A stretch of DNA of 64,000 nt from an uncultured Tenacibaculum sp. (GCF_947502995.1 NZ_CANNBW010000003.1:62001-126000), one strand, 5' to 3'; positions 26,208 to 35,616 are shown, numbered from the stretch's first letter. The notes: generated from the letters alone by a model not told the origin. Translations and numbers: made by a program.

Positions 26208-27509
26208 TTAAGAACTGCGACTTTCTTTGTCGAGTCGTTTAAAGTAAATCGTATCAATTTTTGCAGAACTAACTTTTGTAATGATGATTTTATAGTTCTC
26301 TATAAACAATTCTTCATCTTGTTCTGGAATGGTTTCTGTATGATTTATAATAAAACCTCCTAAAGTTTCATAGGCTTCTTCTTTAGGGATTTCTAAATTA
26401 TATTCATCATTTAAATAATCTACTTCTAATCTTGCTGAAAAATGGAACTCTTTTTCATTAATTTTTTCTTCAAGTAACTCTTGATTATCGTGCTCATCTT
26501 CAATCTCACCAAATAATTCTTCTACAACATCTTCAACAGTTATAATTCCTGAAGTTCCGCCATACTCATCAACAACAACAGCAATGCTTTTTCTCTTTTT
26601 TATTAACGCATTTAAAACGTCATTTATAATCATTGATTCAGGAACAAATTCAACTGGTAACAATATTGATTTTATAGTTCTAGGTTTTTTAAACAACTCG
26701 AAAGCATTTACATAACCTATGATATCATCTAAAGAATTCTTGTAAACTAATATTTTAGAGAATCCTGTTTCTATAAAGGTATTCTTTAAATTCGTAACAG
26801 TTTCATGAAGATCTACAGCTATAATTTCTGTTCTAGGCACCATAATTTCTCTAGCTTTTACCTTATGAAATTCTAAAGCATTTTGAAAAATTTGTATCTC
26901 AGAATCTACTTCTTCATTCTCTTTATTGGTTTCTAGTTGTTCCGAAATATAATTACCTAATTCTTCTTTGCTAAATTCCGTTTGAATTTCATCTTTTTCA
27001 GCTTTAAAAAACACACGTAAAAAAAAATCAGAAATTCTAGATATTAATCCTGCTAAGAAATAAAATAAAATGTAGAAGAAATATGCTGGTAAAGCAAATA
27101 GTTTTAATGCTTCATTAGCATAAACTCTAAACAGAGCCTTAGGAAGAAACTCTGCAGTAACTAGAATTATTAATGTTGAAATTACGGTTTGTGTAAGTAA
27201 TTCTAATTCTTTGAATAAAGTATTTACAATTAAAAAGTCTGAAGGTAAGAAGGTTTGAAACCAACGCATTAATAATTCTCCCATGAAATAACTGTAAATT
27301 ACTAATGCTATATTGTTTCCTACTAGCATTGAAGTAATAAAACGAGAAGAATTATTAGTGATTTTAGATAGGATTTGTGATAACAATCCATCTCCTTTTT
27401 TTTCTAGTTCGATATGAAGTTTATTTGCTGAAACAAATGCGATCTCCATACCTGAAAAAAAGGCTGAAAAAACTATAGAACCAAGTATGATTAAGACTTC
27501 ATAATTCAT
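26208..27509 (-). CDS. CNNM/CorC-family membrane protein (hemolysin-family)
   Basis: A 433-residue inner-membrane protein. The N-terminal CNNM (DUF21) domain covers about 1-190 with four hydrophobic segments and the typical start LGSIVFSAFFSGMEIAFVSAN. A CBS domain pair follows at about 215-330 (VMVPRTEIIAVD-like REIMVPRTEI; VVVDEYGGTSGIITVEDVVEELFGEIEDE, given here in parts), then a C-terminal CorC_HlyC domain. Homologues transport or sense divalent cations such as Mg2+. GldE of gliding bacteria is a relative, but the neighbours here (lptC) differ from the gldE context, so I do not use that name. Its start overlaps the stop of the small upstream gene. Confidence 0.85.
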   Translation of the reverse strand: MNYEVLIILGSIVFSAFFSGMEIAFVSANKLHIELEKKGDGLLSQILSKITNNSSRFITSMLVGNNIALVIYSYFMGELLMRWFQTFLPSDFLIVNTLFKELELLTQTVISTLIILVTAEFLPKALFRVYANEALKLFALPAYFFYILFYFLAGLISRISDFFLRVFFKAEKDEIQTEFSKEELGNYISEQLETNKENEEVDSEIQIFQNALEFHKVKAREIMVPRTEIIAVDLHETVTNLKNTFIETGFSKILVYKNSLDDIIGYVNAFELFKKPRTIKSILLPVEFVPESMIINDVLNALIKKRKSIAVVVDEYGGTSGIITVEDVVEELFGEIEDEHDNQELLEEKINEKEFHFSARLEVDYLNDEYNLEIPKEEAYETLGGFIINHTETIPEQDEELFIENYKIIITKVSSAKIDTIYFKRLDKESRSS

Positions 27510-27706
27510 TTTTGTTGCTTATTCCTCTGCTCTACTTTCTTTCTAAAATTACGTTTAAAAAAGAAAATAATCGTGATAAATATAGCAAATCCAAACATTA
27601 AAAATGCTTGTTCTTTATCTGAATTCCATTTTAAAATTCCTTCTACTAAAAATATTATTCCTACTACTAAATAACCGTACTGTGTGTATTTCCAAATCGT
27701 ATTCAT
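27506..27706 (-). CDS. Small membrane protein between lptC and the CNNM gene
   Basis: A 66-residue protein with two hydrophobic segments (about 10-25 and 33-51) and a basic tail (KRNFRKKVEQRNKQQK). It overlaps the genes on both sides by one to four bases, which supports real translation within the operon. I do not recognise a family. Confidence 0.65.
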   Translation of the reverse strand: MNTIWKYTQYGYLVVGIIFLVEGILKWNSDKEQAFLMFGFAIFITIIFFFKRNFRKKVEQRNKQQK

Positions 27707-28275
27707 TATAACTCTTCTTTTTGAACTTCTACTCCTCCTGTAATATCTTTAAGTAACCACTTCGACAAATCTTGTTTTGACTCAAAACCAAAACCACTTA
27801 TAGTATCTGTTATATTCGTTACTCTAAATCCATCTTCTGTAAAAAAATATTTTTCTCTTTGATCCCAGAATAACTGATTAGTTTCTAATTTCCTTTCACT
27901 TGTATGATTGAATACAACCACATTTCCTTTAATTTCTGAAACTCGAGTCGACGTATAAGATAATGCATAATTACCGGTTATGGTTGTAGAATCTTTCCCA
28001 TCATTATCGTAAGTTACAATTTTAATTCCTTTAGGAAATTCGTTATAAGGATGACCTTTATTTGTAAAATCTTTTAGTATTGGAGTAACTAATTTTGATG
28101 TTACTTTACCAGAATCTTTATACACATGGAAAACATCTTTACCAATAGCAATTGGTAGATTTTTATCCGCCAAAAAATCTCTAACTTTTTTGGTATCGTT
28201 TGTACATGAAAAAAACATTGCCACCATGAAGATGGCAGCAATGCTTGTAAATATATTTTTTTTTGAAGCTTTCAT
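27706..28275 (-). CDS. lptC: LPS export protein LptC
   Basis: A 189-residue lipoprotein-like component of the lipopolysaccharide transport bridge between inner and outer membrane. A signal segment ends near Cys24 (VAMFFSC), and the rest fits the LptC/LptA-like beta-jellyroll (ITGNYALSYTSTRVSEIKGNVVVF, FFTEDGFRV, GFGFESKQDLSKW). Proteobacterial LptC is membrane anchored, whereas the Bacteroidota form is often predicted as a lipoprotein. It overlaps the TPR gene by one base and the small membrane gene by one base. Confidence 0.8.
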   Translation of the reverse strand: MKASKKNIFTSIAAIFMVAMFFSCTNDTKKVRDFLADKNLPIAIGKDVFHVYKDSGKVTSKLVTPILKDFTNKGHPYNEFPKGIKIVTYDNDGKDSTTITGNYALSYTSTRVSEIKGNVVVFNHTSERKLETNQLFWDQREKYFFTEDGFRVTNITDTISGFGFESKQDLSKWLLKDITGGVEVQKEEL

Positions 28276-29585
28276 TAGTTTGGTACACGAACTGATTCAC
28301 CAATCCAACACTTAACTCTAAAAGAACTTCCTGGAGCAATACCTTTTTGGAAAATATCTTTCTTTGAAGGCACATTTCTTTTATAACTCTTAATGTATCT
28401 TCCTGCTCCAGAACCTGGATCTACTCTTTGAGCTTTCATTGCCTTATTTAAAGCAGCAACGTAAGTCATTTTCTTTTCAAAAACATCACTACCACAAGAG
28501 TTTGCACTCTTAGCATATAAACTTGCAATAAATAAATATGCTTTACCCATATTTGGATTATACTTTAAAGCTTCATAAGCTAAAGCTCTTGCTCTAGATT
28601 TACTAGATGTACCTTGAGCTTCTCTTAATTTTAATCTTGCTTTCTTTAAAGGATCTGTTTCTAAATCAAATGCTTTCTTTCTCATTTCAGCAGCTCCTTT
28701 AGCATCACCATTCTTCTCTAAAACACCAGCTGCAAAATTGATTGCATCAGCTGATTGAGTTACTTCAGCATAAGAAGTTACTAATTTTTCAAATAGTGGA
28801 TCACCTTGACATCCTTTGTTATACATTCTAGATACTGCTCTCTTTAACCAAACACCATTAGTTTTGTTAGCATCGTAATCTCTTGTATATATAGGAATTA
28901 ATCTTTCACAAGTTGCAATTTCAGATAAAATAGCATCTAAACCACCTTCAACTTGACCTAATGCTTTAGAGTTTGTTGAGTAAATCTTTAAATTTCTTTT
29001 TTCCTTCTTGTCTAAAGTAGCTGTAGAATCTTTTGCTAATAATGGACCTAACTTCTTATTGTAGTCATCTAATTTTTCTCCTACAGATTCCATTACGTCA
29101 TCATAAGTATCAAATACTTTTTGAGGATTCGTATCTTTAAATCTAGATACAATACCTTTAAAATATCTAAAGATATTTTTTACTCCCATATCTTTAGGAG
29201 AAATCTTATAAGCTTTCTCTAAAATACTAAAGATCTCATCATCAGTCCCTAATTTATTTTTAATTAAAAAAGAAGCATAATCACTATGAGCTTTTGCTAC
29301 ACTTTTGTTTGGGAAATTAGCTAATCTACCTTCATAAACTTTTTTTGCTAAAACAGCATCTTTAGTTTTTTCTGCTACTGTTGCTCCATACTTGTAAATA
29401 TTAACAGAAAGCGTAGGACAATTTACCATTAACCAATCTAAATCTGGTTTTGCCTCTGCATATTTCTTAGTCGTTACATTTCCTTTAAACAAGTTGTATT
29501 TAATATTACACTCTTGTCCTCCCTGTGCTTTAAGTCCTATAGTTAATAGGAATAATACTGCGAATAAATACGTAATTTTTTTCAT
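28275..29585 (-). CDS. Exported tetratricopeptide-repeat-like protein
   Basis: A 436-residue exported protein (signal peptide about 1-20, ending GLKAQ). The body is all-helical with TPR-like units, for example AVLAKKVYEGRLANFPNKSVAKAHSDY and KARALAYEALKYNPNMGKAYLF written in parts, and a C-terminal segment with SGAGRYIKSYKRNVPSKKDIF. Several cysteines occur near the middle and the end. It sits between the outer-membrane barrel gene and lptC in one operon, so an envelope-assembly scaffold role is likely, but no specific function is known to me. Confidence 0.7.
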   Translation of the reverse strand: MKKITYLFAVLFLLTIGLKAQGGQECNIKYNLFKGNVTTKKYAEAKPDLDWLMVNCPTLSVNIYKYGATVAEKTKDAVLAKKVYEGRLANFPNKSVAKAHSDYASFLIKNKLGTDDEIFSILEKAYKISPKDMGVKNIFRYFKGIVSRFKDTNPQKVFDTYDDVMESVGEKLDDYNKKLGPLLAKDSTATLDKKEKRNLKIYSTNSKALGQVEGGLDAILSEIATCERLIPIYTRDYDANKTNGVWLKRAVSRMYNKGCQGDPLFEKLVTSYAEVTQSADAINFAAGVLEKNGDAKGAAEMRKKAFDLETDPLKKARLKLREAQGTSSKSRARALAYEALKYNPNMGKAYLFIASLYAKSANSCGSDVFEKKMTYVAALNKAMKAQRVDPGSGAGRYIKSYKRNVPSKKDIFQKGIAPGSSFRVKCWIGESVRVPN

Positions 29586-29598
29586 AATTATCGTTTAA

Positions 29599-30885
29599 TT
29601 AATCTATTTGTCTCTTCTTTAACCAATTTCTACCATTTAAGGATAAACTCAACCTAATATTGAAATAGCTTTCTTTTATTAAGCTGTTATTTATTGAACC
29701 TTTTTGACCATATTCTAATCCTATATTTAAATTAGATATTTGTCTCGGTAATGGTAAACCAAAACCAAGATTTATGCCAAAATCGGTTATTGAAGTAAAA
29801 TTATTTCCTGTTCCTGTTCCATCTACTAATAAACCAGTGTCTTCAAATCTCAAACCAGCCCTGTAGGTAACTCTATCCCAATAACTTGATATAGAATTTA
29901 TTTTTGGTATATAATACCCTCCAATAGATAATCTATTTGATGATTCAAATCTGTAAGTAGATCCTTGAATTAAGTTTCCTTCGTTTTCAAAAGCACCTTG
30001 AGTTTCATAATCGATACCAGCATACCATTTATTTTCTTTCCCAACTCCAACTCCTAAAATTGTTTTTAAAGGAACAGATAATTTACCTGAAACGCCTCTA
30101 TCATATAATGTATCTCTTGGAATTTCCCTTCCATTAGAAGCAAAAGAGAAAGAATAAATACGCTCTCTACCAGATAATGAAAAATCATTTTCTAACTGTA
30201 ATGCTGCTCCTGCTATTACATCTAAATCTTTGTATTTACGTTTGTATTGAGCTCCTAATTTAAATTGCCCTCCTCTAACATTTGCATTTCGTTCATATTT
30301 AGTGGCCAAAGCTACATTTGCTTGTTGGTTGATCGTATTATTGTCTATATTTCCAAAAACAAAACCTGCTTCAATACCTAAAGCAAGTCCTTTGTAAACA
30401 TTAATACCAAAAGCTCCAAACAATCTGTTTGTACCACCTGATCCTGTGAATCTCGTTGCTTCAGTTACATTGTCATCTCCATCTAAAACATTCGTCAACA
30501 AAGCATATCCTACATTAGAAACTGGCTGTAAACCAGCCATAAAACCAGCTTTCTCACCAATAGGAATTCCTAATGCTATGTATCTTAAACTTGTTGTATT
30601 GTTAGACTCACTTCCATTGTCGCTACTAACATTTAATAGAGAAAGCTCTCCACCTATTCCGTAAGTAGCAAATCTTAAATCTGCAGTTGCTGCTGGATTT
30701 ATAAAGTTAAGGTGGTGAATATCTTTAAGCGCTACACCTATTCCTCCCATTGAGGCTTGCTCTACAGTTGTTCTACTCACTTCTTCTCCTATACCGAAAA
30801 AAGAATAAGGAGATGAACTATTTCTTTGCCCCGTTATCTTTATTGAAATTAGTACTAATACTACAATAAAAAATCTCTTAATCAT
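29599..30885 (-). CDS. Outer-membrane beta-barrel protein, FadL/porin-like
   Basis: A 428-residue exported protein with signal peptide (about 1-19), the N-terminal SSPYSFFGIGEEVSRTTVEQASMGG segment seen in FadL-like barrels of Bacteroidota (quoted in parts), and alternating hydrophobic strands ending in an aromatic-rich tail (SYFNIRLSLSLNGRNWL). Substrate unknown. It overlaps the end of coaX by eight bases and precedes the TPR gene by 13 bases, so all belong to one transcript. Confidence 0.72.
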   Translation of the reverse strand: MIKRFFIVVLVLISIKITGQRNSSSPYSFFGIGEEVSRTTVEQASMGGIGVALKDIHHLNFINPAATADLRFATYGIGGELSLLNVSSDNGSESNNTTSLRYIALGIPIGEKAGFMAGLQPVSNVGYALLTNVLDGDDNVTEATRFTGSGGTNRLFGAFGINVYKGLALGIEAGFVFGNIDNNTINQQANVALATKYERNANVRGGQFKLGAQYKRKYKDLDVIAGAALQLENDFSLSGRERIYSFSFASNGREIPRDTLYDRGVSGKLSVPLKTILGVGVGKENKWYAGIDYETQGAFENEGNLIQGSTYRFESSNRLSIGGYYIPKINSISSYWDRVTYRAGLRFEDTGLLVDGTGTGNNFTSITDFGINLGFGLPLPRQISNLNIGLEYGQKGSINNSLIKESYFNIRLSLSLNGRNWLKKRQID

Positions 30886-31609
30886 CCGCTCTGTTATAAG
30901 TCAATATTTGATATAATCCCTCCAAAACCAAATTTGGATTGGCAAATATGTCATTTTTTAATTGTTTGACCAAAAATTTTGTATCTCCTCCTGTTAAAAG
31001 TACTGTTAAATCTCCAAATTTATTTTTGTATTGTGTAATTACTCCATCTATTTCTCTACTAATTCCGTTAACTATTCCAGAATGAATAGATTCTTGAGTA
31101 TTTGTTCCAATAAAACTATTTGGTTCTTTTGAAGTTAACAGAGGAAGTTTTGATGTATAATTATTCAAAGACTGATACCTCATTTTTAATCCTGGTGATA
31201 TAGCTCCACCTAAATATTGACCTTCTGAATTTACAAAATCGAAAGTTATACATGTACCTGCATCGATAACTAAAACATTTTTATTTGAAAAATTACACAC
31301 AGCATAAGCTGCAAGAGCTATTCTATCAACTCCTAATGTTTTTGGAGTTTCATAATTGTTTATAAAAGGAACATTAGTATCATTATTAAGCTCAATCAAA
31401 TTTATTATTTTGTGTAATTGTTTTAACTTTTCTTCACTAAGTTTTGCTACAGCAGAAATAATTCCTTGTTTAATTGAATATTTTTTTAAAATTTTTTCGA
31501 TTTCAGAAAAAATTTCCTCCTTATTAAAAACAAAAAACTTCTTAAGTATATCCTTTTCAAAAACAGCAGCTTTCACCCTAGTATTACCGACATCAATTAT
31601 TAAATACAT
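30878..31609 (-). CDS. coaX: Type III pantothenate kinase
   Basis: Phosphorylates pantothenate, the first step of coenzyme A synthesis. The ASKHA-fold phosphate motifs are present: DVGNTRVKAAVF at the N-terminus, GVDRIALAAYA, and VIDAGTCITFDFV; the pantothenate-site segment GGAISPGLKMRYQSL follows. The 243-residue length is normal. It is the first gene of the minus-strand envelope operon and overlaps the barrel gene. Type III enzymes are not inhibited by CoA and need a monovalent cation; this is family knowledge. Confidence 0.95.
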   Translation of the reverse strand: MYLIIDVGNTRVKAAVFEKDILKKFFVFNKEEIFSEIEKILKKYSIKQGIISAVAKLSEEKLKQLHKIINLIELNNDTNVPFINNYETPKTLGVDRIALAAYAVCNFSNKNVLVIDAGTCITFDFVNSEGQYLGGAISPGLKMRYQSLNNYTSKLPLLTSKEPNSFIGTNTQESIHSGIVNGISREIDGVITQYKNKFGDLTVLLTGGDTKFLVKQLKNDIFANPNLVLEGLYQILTYNRADD

Positions 31610-31660
31610 TCTTATTTTTTATCGTGGAGACAAATTTATAATAGATTTTTTACATTTTTT

Positions 31661-31693
31661 TTTGGTTCAATTCAAAAAACTGTTATATATTTG
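31661..31693 (+). promoter_or_regulatory. Promoter of tRNA-Phe copy 1
   Basis: TTTG (31661-31664), 21-base spacer and TATATTTG (31686-31693), an exact TAnnTTTG. Transcription would start about 10 bases before the mature tRNA. Confidence 0.7.
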
Positions 31694-31709
31694 CATCCGC
31701 TAACAAGCT

Positions 31710-31782
31710 GGTACCTTAGCTCAGTTGGTAGAGCAAAGGACTGAAAATCCTTGTGTCCCTGGTTCGATTCCTGGAGGTACCA
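31710..31782 (+). tRNA. tRNA-Phe (GAA), copy 1
   Basis: A 73-base tRNA with CCA not encoded. The acceptor stem is GGTACCT with AGGTACC, the D stem GCTC with GAGC, and the anticodon stem AAGGA with TCCTT around loop CTGAAAA (anticodon GAA). The T arm is CCTGG-TTCGATT-CCTGG, which leaves a U-U opposition at pair 51-63. It is identical to copy 2. Confidence 0.97.
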
Positions 31783-31785
31783 CTC

Positions 31786-31814
31786 AAAAGCCCTGATTAT
31801 TTCAGGGCTTTTTT
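31786..31814 (+). terminator. Terminator of tRNA-Phe copy 1
   Basis: An 11-bp stem (AAAAGCCCTGA with TCAGGGCTTTT), five-base loop, followed by T. Confidence 0.9.
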
Positions 31815-32017
31815 ATTTTAATACTCTTCCACCTTTTATTCATACCGATAGCTTTCTAAATAATAAGAAACTTTAATTATTTTCTTTTTTGATTCAGAAT
31901 TCAAAAAAATCTTTAAGCTTTTTTCTGATTAAATGAAACTCGAAAGTTTTCAATAATAGCATATTAGGATAATCTATTTTAATCACAGAAAAAAAAGAGC
32001 AAGAAAATCTAAATTTA

Positions 32018-32050
32018 TTGTGTAGTTATTAAGTTAAAAATTATATATTC
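32018..32050 (+). promoter_or_regulatory. Promoter of tRNA-Phe copy 2
   Basis: TTG (32018-32020), 22-base spacer and TATATTCG (32043-32050), one base off TAnnTTTG. The bases from here to the tRNA closely match the copy 1 leader. Confidence 0.6.
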
Positions 32051-32068
32051 GCACCCGCTAATAAGCAT

Positions 32069-32141
32069 GGTACCTTAGCTCAGTTGGTAGAGCAAAGGAC
32101 TGAAAATCCTTGTGTCCCTGGTTCGATTCCTGGAGGTACCA
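32069..32141 (+). tRNA. tRNA-Phe (GAA), copy 2
   Basis: The sequence is identical over all 73 bases to copy 1, including the U-U opposition in the T stem. It starts 359 bases downstream of copy 1, with a separate promoter and terminator. Confidence 0.97.
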
Positions 32142-32145
32142 CTTT

Positions 32146-32173
32146 AAAAGCCCTGATTTTTCGGGGCTTTTTT
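32146..32173 (+). terminator. Terminator of tRNA-Phe copy 2
   Basis: AAAAGCCCTGA pairs with TCGGGGCTTTT (with G-T pairing) followed by a T-run. It is a diverged version of the copy 1 terminator. Confidence 0.88.
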
Positions 32174-32198
32174 TATTTTCAAATATTTTTATCAAATG

Positions 32199-32237
32199 AA
32201 AAACCGAAACCCTAGGTAAACTAGGATTTCGGTTTTT
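32199..32237 (-). terminator. Terminator after the S9 peptidase gene
   Basis: AAAACCGAAACCCTAG and CTAGGATTTCGGTTTT form a 16-bp stem with one mismatch and a five-base loop, flanked by A and T. It lies just past the minus-strand stop at 32260. Confidence 0.8.
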
Positions 32238-32259
32238 AGTTGTCAATATATATTATTTT

Positions 32260-34560
32260 TTAATGCTTTATTGGTTCTTGAACTTTTCCTTTAAGATGTT
32301 TTGCATAGAATCCCATCATTGATTTATATAAAGCTATTCTATTTTCTTCTTTTCCAAAACCATGCCCTTCATCATATCTTACCATGTAAGGAACATCTAC
32401 ACCTTTAGTTCTAAGTCCTTCTACAATTTGATCTGACTCATCTATATTTACTCTAGGATCGTTTGCTCCTTGAACTACAAATAATGGTTTCTTGATTTTA
32501 TCGATATGGAAAACTGGTGAAACTTCGTTCATAATTGCTTTTTCAGCAGCCACATCTTCGTCGTACCAAATTTCTTTGATAATTTTTAAATAAGGTTTCC
32601 AATAAGGAGGGATAGTTTTCATGAATGTAAATAAGTTAGACACACCAACATAATCTACACCACAAGCATATAAATCTGGAGTTTTAGTTAAACCTCTTAA
32701 TACAGCATAACCACCATGACTTCCTCCATAAATTGCAGCTTTCTTTGCATCTACCCAACCTTTTTCGGTAACATATTTTAATCCGTCTTCTACATCATCC
32801 ATTGCTTTTCTACCAATTTCTTTAAATCCTAATTCTAAGAATTTTCTTCCGTATCCACCAGAAATTCTAAAGTTAACTTGTAACGTAGCATAACCTCTAC
32901 TTGCAAATAATTGTGATTCTGGATTGAATCCCCAAGAATCTCTAATTCCTTGTGGACCTCCATGAGGATTTACTATTACAGGAACTTTTTCTCCATTTAA
33001 AGCAGCTTTAGGTAAAGTGATATATCCATGAATTGTTAAACCATCTCTACTTTTAAATGTAATCGGACGCATCTCAGCCATGTCTTCTGGATTTAACTGA
33101 GGCATTGTATTATAAATCTCTTTTAATTCATTTTTCTTTAAATCGTAGATGTAATAAATACCATATAATTTATCACTAGTGATGTATAACATAAATTTAG
33201 TTTCATCATCAGTTTTTCCAGTAACATAATATTGCATTCCAGGAAGTTGCTTCTTTACAGTTTTATCTAATTTCTTGTAGGTTTTACTTACAGGAATTAA
33301 AATATTCTTTTCTCCTTCGTACGATAAATAATCGATAGCGTAATTGTTCTTTTTAGATAATCCTAAACCTCCAACATCGTACTTTTCGTTTGAGAAAACT
33401 TTCTTGATTGTTTTTTTCTTCTTTAAATCATATAATAAAATCTCTGCTTTATCTGTTTCTAAATTACTTAACACATAAGCATCGTGTGGATAATCTGTAG
33501 CATAATTGAATGAAATAATACCAAAACTATCTTTCCAGTTTAATTGTTTCCATAATTCGTATCCTCCTTTTCCGTCTTCATAATACACCTCCATATTTAC
33601 ACCATCTTTCAACTTAGTGTAACCTCTTAAATTTCCGTCTTTATCGAACTGATATCCTGCAATTGGATTACTTGCATCTTTATTTACAAATAATTGCTTG
33701 ATTTCACCTGTTATTACGTTTAGTTTATAAGGCTCAAAAATTTGTGGATTATTTTTGTTTAATTGAACAATGATATGATCTTTATCTTCTCTTAATAAAG
33801 ATTCGAAGTTAGCTCTAACACCTTCGAAAGGAGTTAAATCTTTATTATTACTTCCGTCTAAATTTACAGCATAAATATGGTAGTTTTCATTTCCTCCTTT
33901 ATCCATAGTATAAAAAAGGCGATTAGAATTTAACCATCCGTATCCTCTAATTAATTCTTCTTTTTGTTCAATAACTCTTTTTGCTTTTCCTGTTTGAGTA
34001 TTTTTTACATACACATGTTGCTTTCCATTAGCATCACTTTCTTTATATGATAAATATTTTCCATCAGGTGAAAAGCGGAATGAACTTCCTTTTGGATTCG
34101 CAAAATAATCTTCAACAGAATATTTGTACGTTCCCTTCTCTAAAGTTGAAAGTTTATTTAAATCTTGTTCTGAAGAAACTAATGTTGGATTTCCAGGAAC
34201 CGTTTTTTCTGTTTTTTGTAATGATAATGGAATTTCCATACCTCCTTGTTTAAAAGTTCCTTTGAACTCTTTTCCTTCTAATTTCGCTGAATAATTAATT
34301 CCTGCTTTTTTAAATACAATTGTTAATGTATTATCTGTAAACGTAGTTGTATCCATTGGAATTCCTGTCGCACCTTGAGATGGACTATCCATAGTTGAAG
34401 AAAATGCTCCGCCTTTTTCAGAAATATTAAAAATTAAAGGCATTTCCATACCTTGAACTTTTAATGTTCCTTTCCAAGAACCTGTAATTTTTTGAGCACT
34501 TCCTACACCAACACTAACTACAAAAAGTAAAAGTGTTAATAGATGACTGCTTTTTTTCAT
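32260..34560 (-). CDS. Exported S9-family prolyl oligopeptidase-like peptidase
   Basis: A 766-residue serine peptidase with a signal peptide (about 1-22). Residues of about 23-110 form an extra lipocalin-like beta domain with an internal echo: GSWKGTLKVQGMEMPLIFNI and GTFKQGGMEIPLSL. A beta-propeller region follows (about 150-490). The catalytic domain at about 520-760 has the nucleophile in YGGSHGGYA, the acid in GANDPRVNIDES and the histidine in YDEGHGFGKEEN. It likely degrades peptides in the periplasm or outside the cell. It is monocistronic, with a terminator downstream. Confidence 0.88.
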   Translation of the reverse strand: MKKSSHLLTLLLFVVSVGVGSAQKITGSWKGTLKVQGMEMPLIFNISEKGGAFSSTMDSPSQGATGIPMDTTTFTDNTLTIVFKKAGINYSAKLEGKEFKGTFKQGGMEIPLSLQKTEKTVPGNPTLVSSEQDLNKLSTLEKGTYKYSVEDYFANPKGSSFRFSPDGKYLSYKESDANGKQHVYVKNTQTGKAKRVIEQKEELIRGYGWLNSNRLFYTMDKGGNENYHIYAVNLDGSNNKDLTPFEGVRANFESLLREDKDHIIVQLNKNNPQIFEPYKLNVITGEIKQLFVNKDASNPIAGYQFDKDGNLRGYTKLKDGVNMEVYYEDGKGGYELWKQLNWKDSFGIISFNYATDYPHDAYVLSNLETDKAEILLYDLKKKKTIKKVFSNEKYDVGGLGLSKKNNYAIDYLSYEGEKNILIPVSKTYKKLDKTVKKQLPGMQYYVTGKTDDETKFMLYITSDKLYGIYYIYDLKKNELKEIYNTMPQLNPEDMAEMRPITFKSRDGLTIHGYITLPKAALNGEKVPVIVNPHGGPQGIRDSWGFNPESQLFASRGYATLQVNFRISGGYGRKFLELGFKEIGRKAMDDVEDGLKYVTEKGWVDAKKAAIYGGSHGGYAVLRGLTKTPDLYACGVDYVGVSNLFTFMKTIPPYWKPYLKIIKEIWYDEDVAAEKAIMNEVSPVFHIDKIKKPLFVVQGANDPRVNIDESDQIVEGLRTKGVDVPYMVRYDEGHGFGKEENRIALYKSMMGFYAKHLKGKVQEPIKH

Positions 34561-34642
34561 TTGAATTTGTTTTAGGTTATTAATCTGACTTTATATAAGT
34601 TAGTATACTCACCTCACAAATTGTTACAAACAGTTTCTATTT

Positions 34643-35599
34643 TTAAAAAACTTCTTTGGCTATTTTTTTAATATTATCTGATTTCCCCATTGAATAATAA
34701 TGTAATACTGGAACACCAGCTTTAATCAATTCTTTACTTTGTTGGATTGCCCATTGAATACCTACTTCACGTATTTGTTTATTGTCTTTACACGCCTCGA
34801 TTTGCTCTACCAATTCTTGAGGTAAATCTAATCGGAAAACTTGTGGTAATACATGTAAATGACGTTTTACAGCAATTGGTTTTATTCCAGGAATAATAGG
34901 TACATTAATTCCTGCTTCTCTAGCTTTTTCAACGAAATTGAAATATTTCTGATTATCAAAAAACATTTGCGTAACCACATAATCTGCACCCGAATCTACT
35001 TTTTCCTTTAATCGTTTTAAATCAGACTCAATACTTGGTGCTTCTAAATGCTTTTCAGGATAACCAGCAACTCCCACACAGAAATCTGACTTGTATGGAG
35101 TTTCGATAATTTCGTGTAGATATTTTCCTTTATTTAAATCACTGATTTGTTTTACTAAATCTGATGCAAATTTATTTCCACCGTTAGAAGCCTGAAAATA
35201 TTGTTGATCTTTTCTAGCATCTCCACGTAACGCCATAATATTGTCGATTCCTAAATAATGACAATCTACCAAAACATATTCTGTTTCTTCTTTTGTAAAT
35301 CCACCACACAATACATGCGGAATGGCATCTACGTCGTATTTATATTTTAATGAAGCACAAATACCAACCGTACCTGGTCGCATTCTTGTAATTTTCTTTT
35401 CTAATAATCCGTTTTCTTTTTCAATGTAAATGTATTCCTCTCTAGATGTTGTAACATCTATAAACGGAGGTTTAAATTCCATTAACGGATCGATATTGTT
35501 ATATAATTGCTGAATATTTTGTCCCTTTTGCGGTGGAACAATTTCAAATGAAAATAACGTTTTCCCCTTTGCCTTTTTAATATGTTCTGTAACCTTCAT
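34643..35599 (-). CDS. metF: Methylenetetrahydrofolate reductase
   Basis: Reduces 5,10-methylene-THF to 5-methyl-THF, the methyl donor used by MetH encoded upstream in the same operon. The TIM-barrel features are FSFEIVPPQKGQN at the N-terminus, the FAD/folate segment VLVDCHYLGIDNIMALRGDARKD (quoted in parts) and GADYVVTQMFFDN. The length of 318 residues is normal for the bacterial form without a regulatory domain. It is last in the riboswitch-controlled metH operon, 17 bases after the small gene. Confidence 0.95.
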   Translation of the reverse strand: MKVTEHIKKAKGKTLFSFEIVPPQKGQNIQQLYNNIDPLMEFKPPFIDVTTSREEYIYIEKENGLLEKKITRMRPGTVGICASLKYKYDVDAIPHVLCGGFTKEETEYVLVDCHYLGIDNIMALRGDARKDQQYFQASNGGNKFASDLVKQISDLNKGKYLHEIIETPYKSDFCVGVAGYPEKHLEAPSIESDLKRLKEKVDSGADYVVTQMFFDNQKYFNFVEKAREAGINVPIIPGIKPIAVKRHLHVLPQVFRLDLPQELVEQIEACKDNKQIREVGIQWAIQQSKELIKAGVPVLHYYSMGKSDNIKKIAKEVF

Positions 35600-35616
35600 T
35601 TCTAATTTTCTATTTG

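Larger units (their letters stand above)
31610..32259. other. Non-coding region with two tRNA-Phe units
   Basis: This 650-base stretch has no protein gene. It holds two tRNA-Phe genes, each with its own promoter and terminator, and a hairpin at 32199-32237. Between the units (about 31815-32015) I see only A/T-rich sequence without a feature I can name. The apparent open frames here are antisense to the tRNAs. Confidence 0.8.

Noticed and set aside
26208..27509. Gliding motility gene gldE
   Set aside because: The CNNM/CBS/CorC layout is shared by several paralogues, and the lptC neighbourhood is not the gldD/gldE context.
31356..31703. Plus-strand open frame of 115 codons antisense to coaX
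   Set aside because: It overlaps conserved coaX codons and the tRNA promoter; composition is that of a mirror frame.
32058..32246. Minus-strand open frame over tRNA-Phe copy 2
   Set aside because: It reads across the tRNA and its terminator on the opposite strand; the tRNA explains the sequence.
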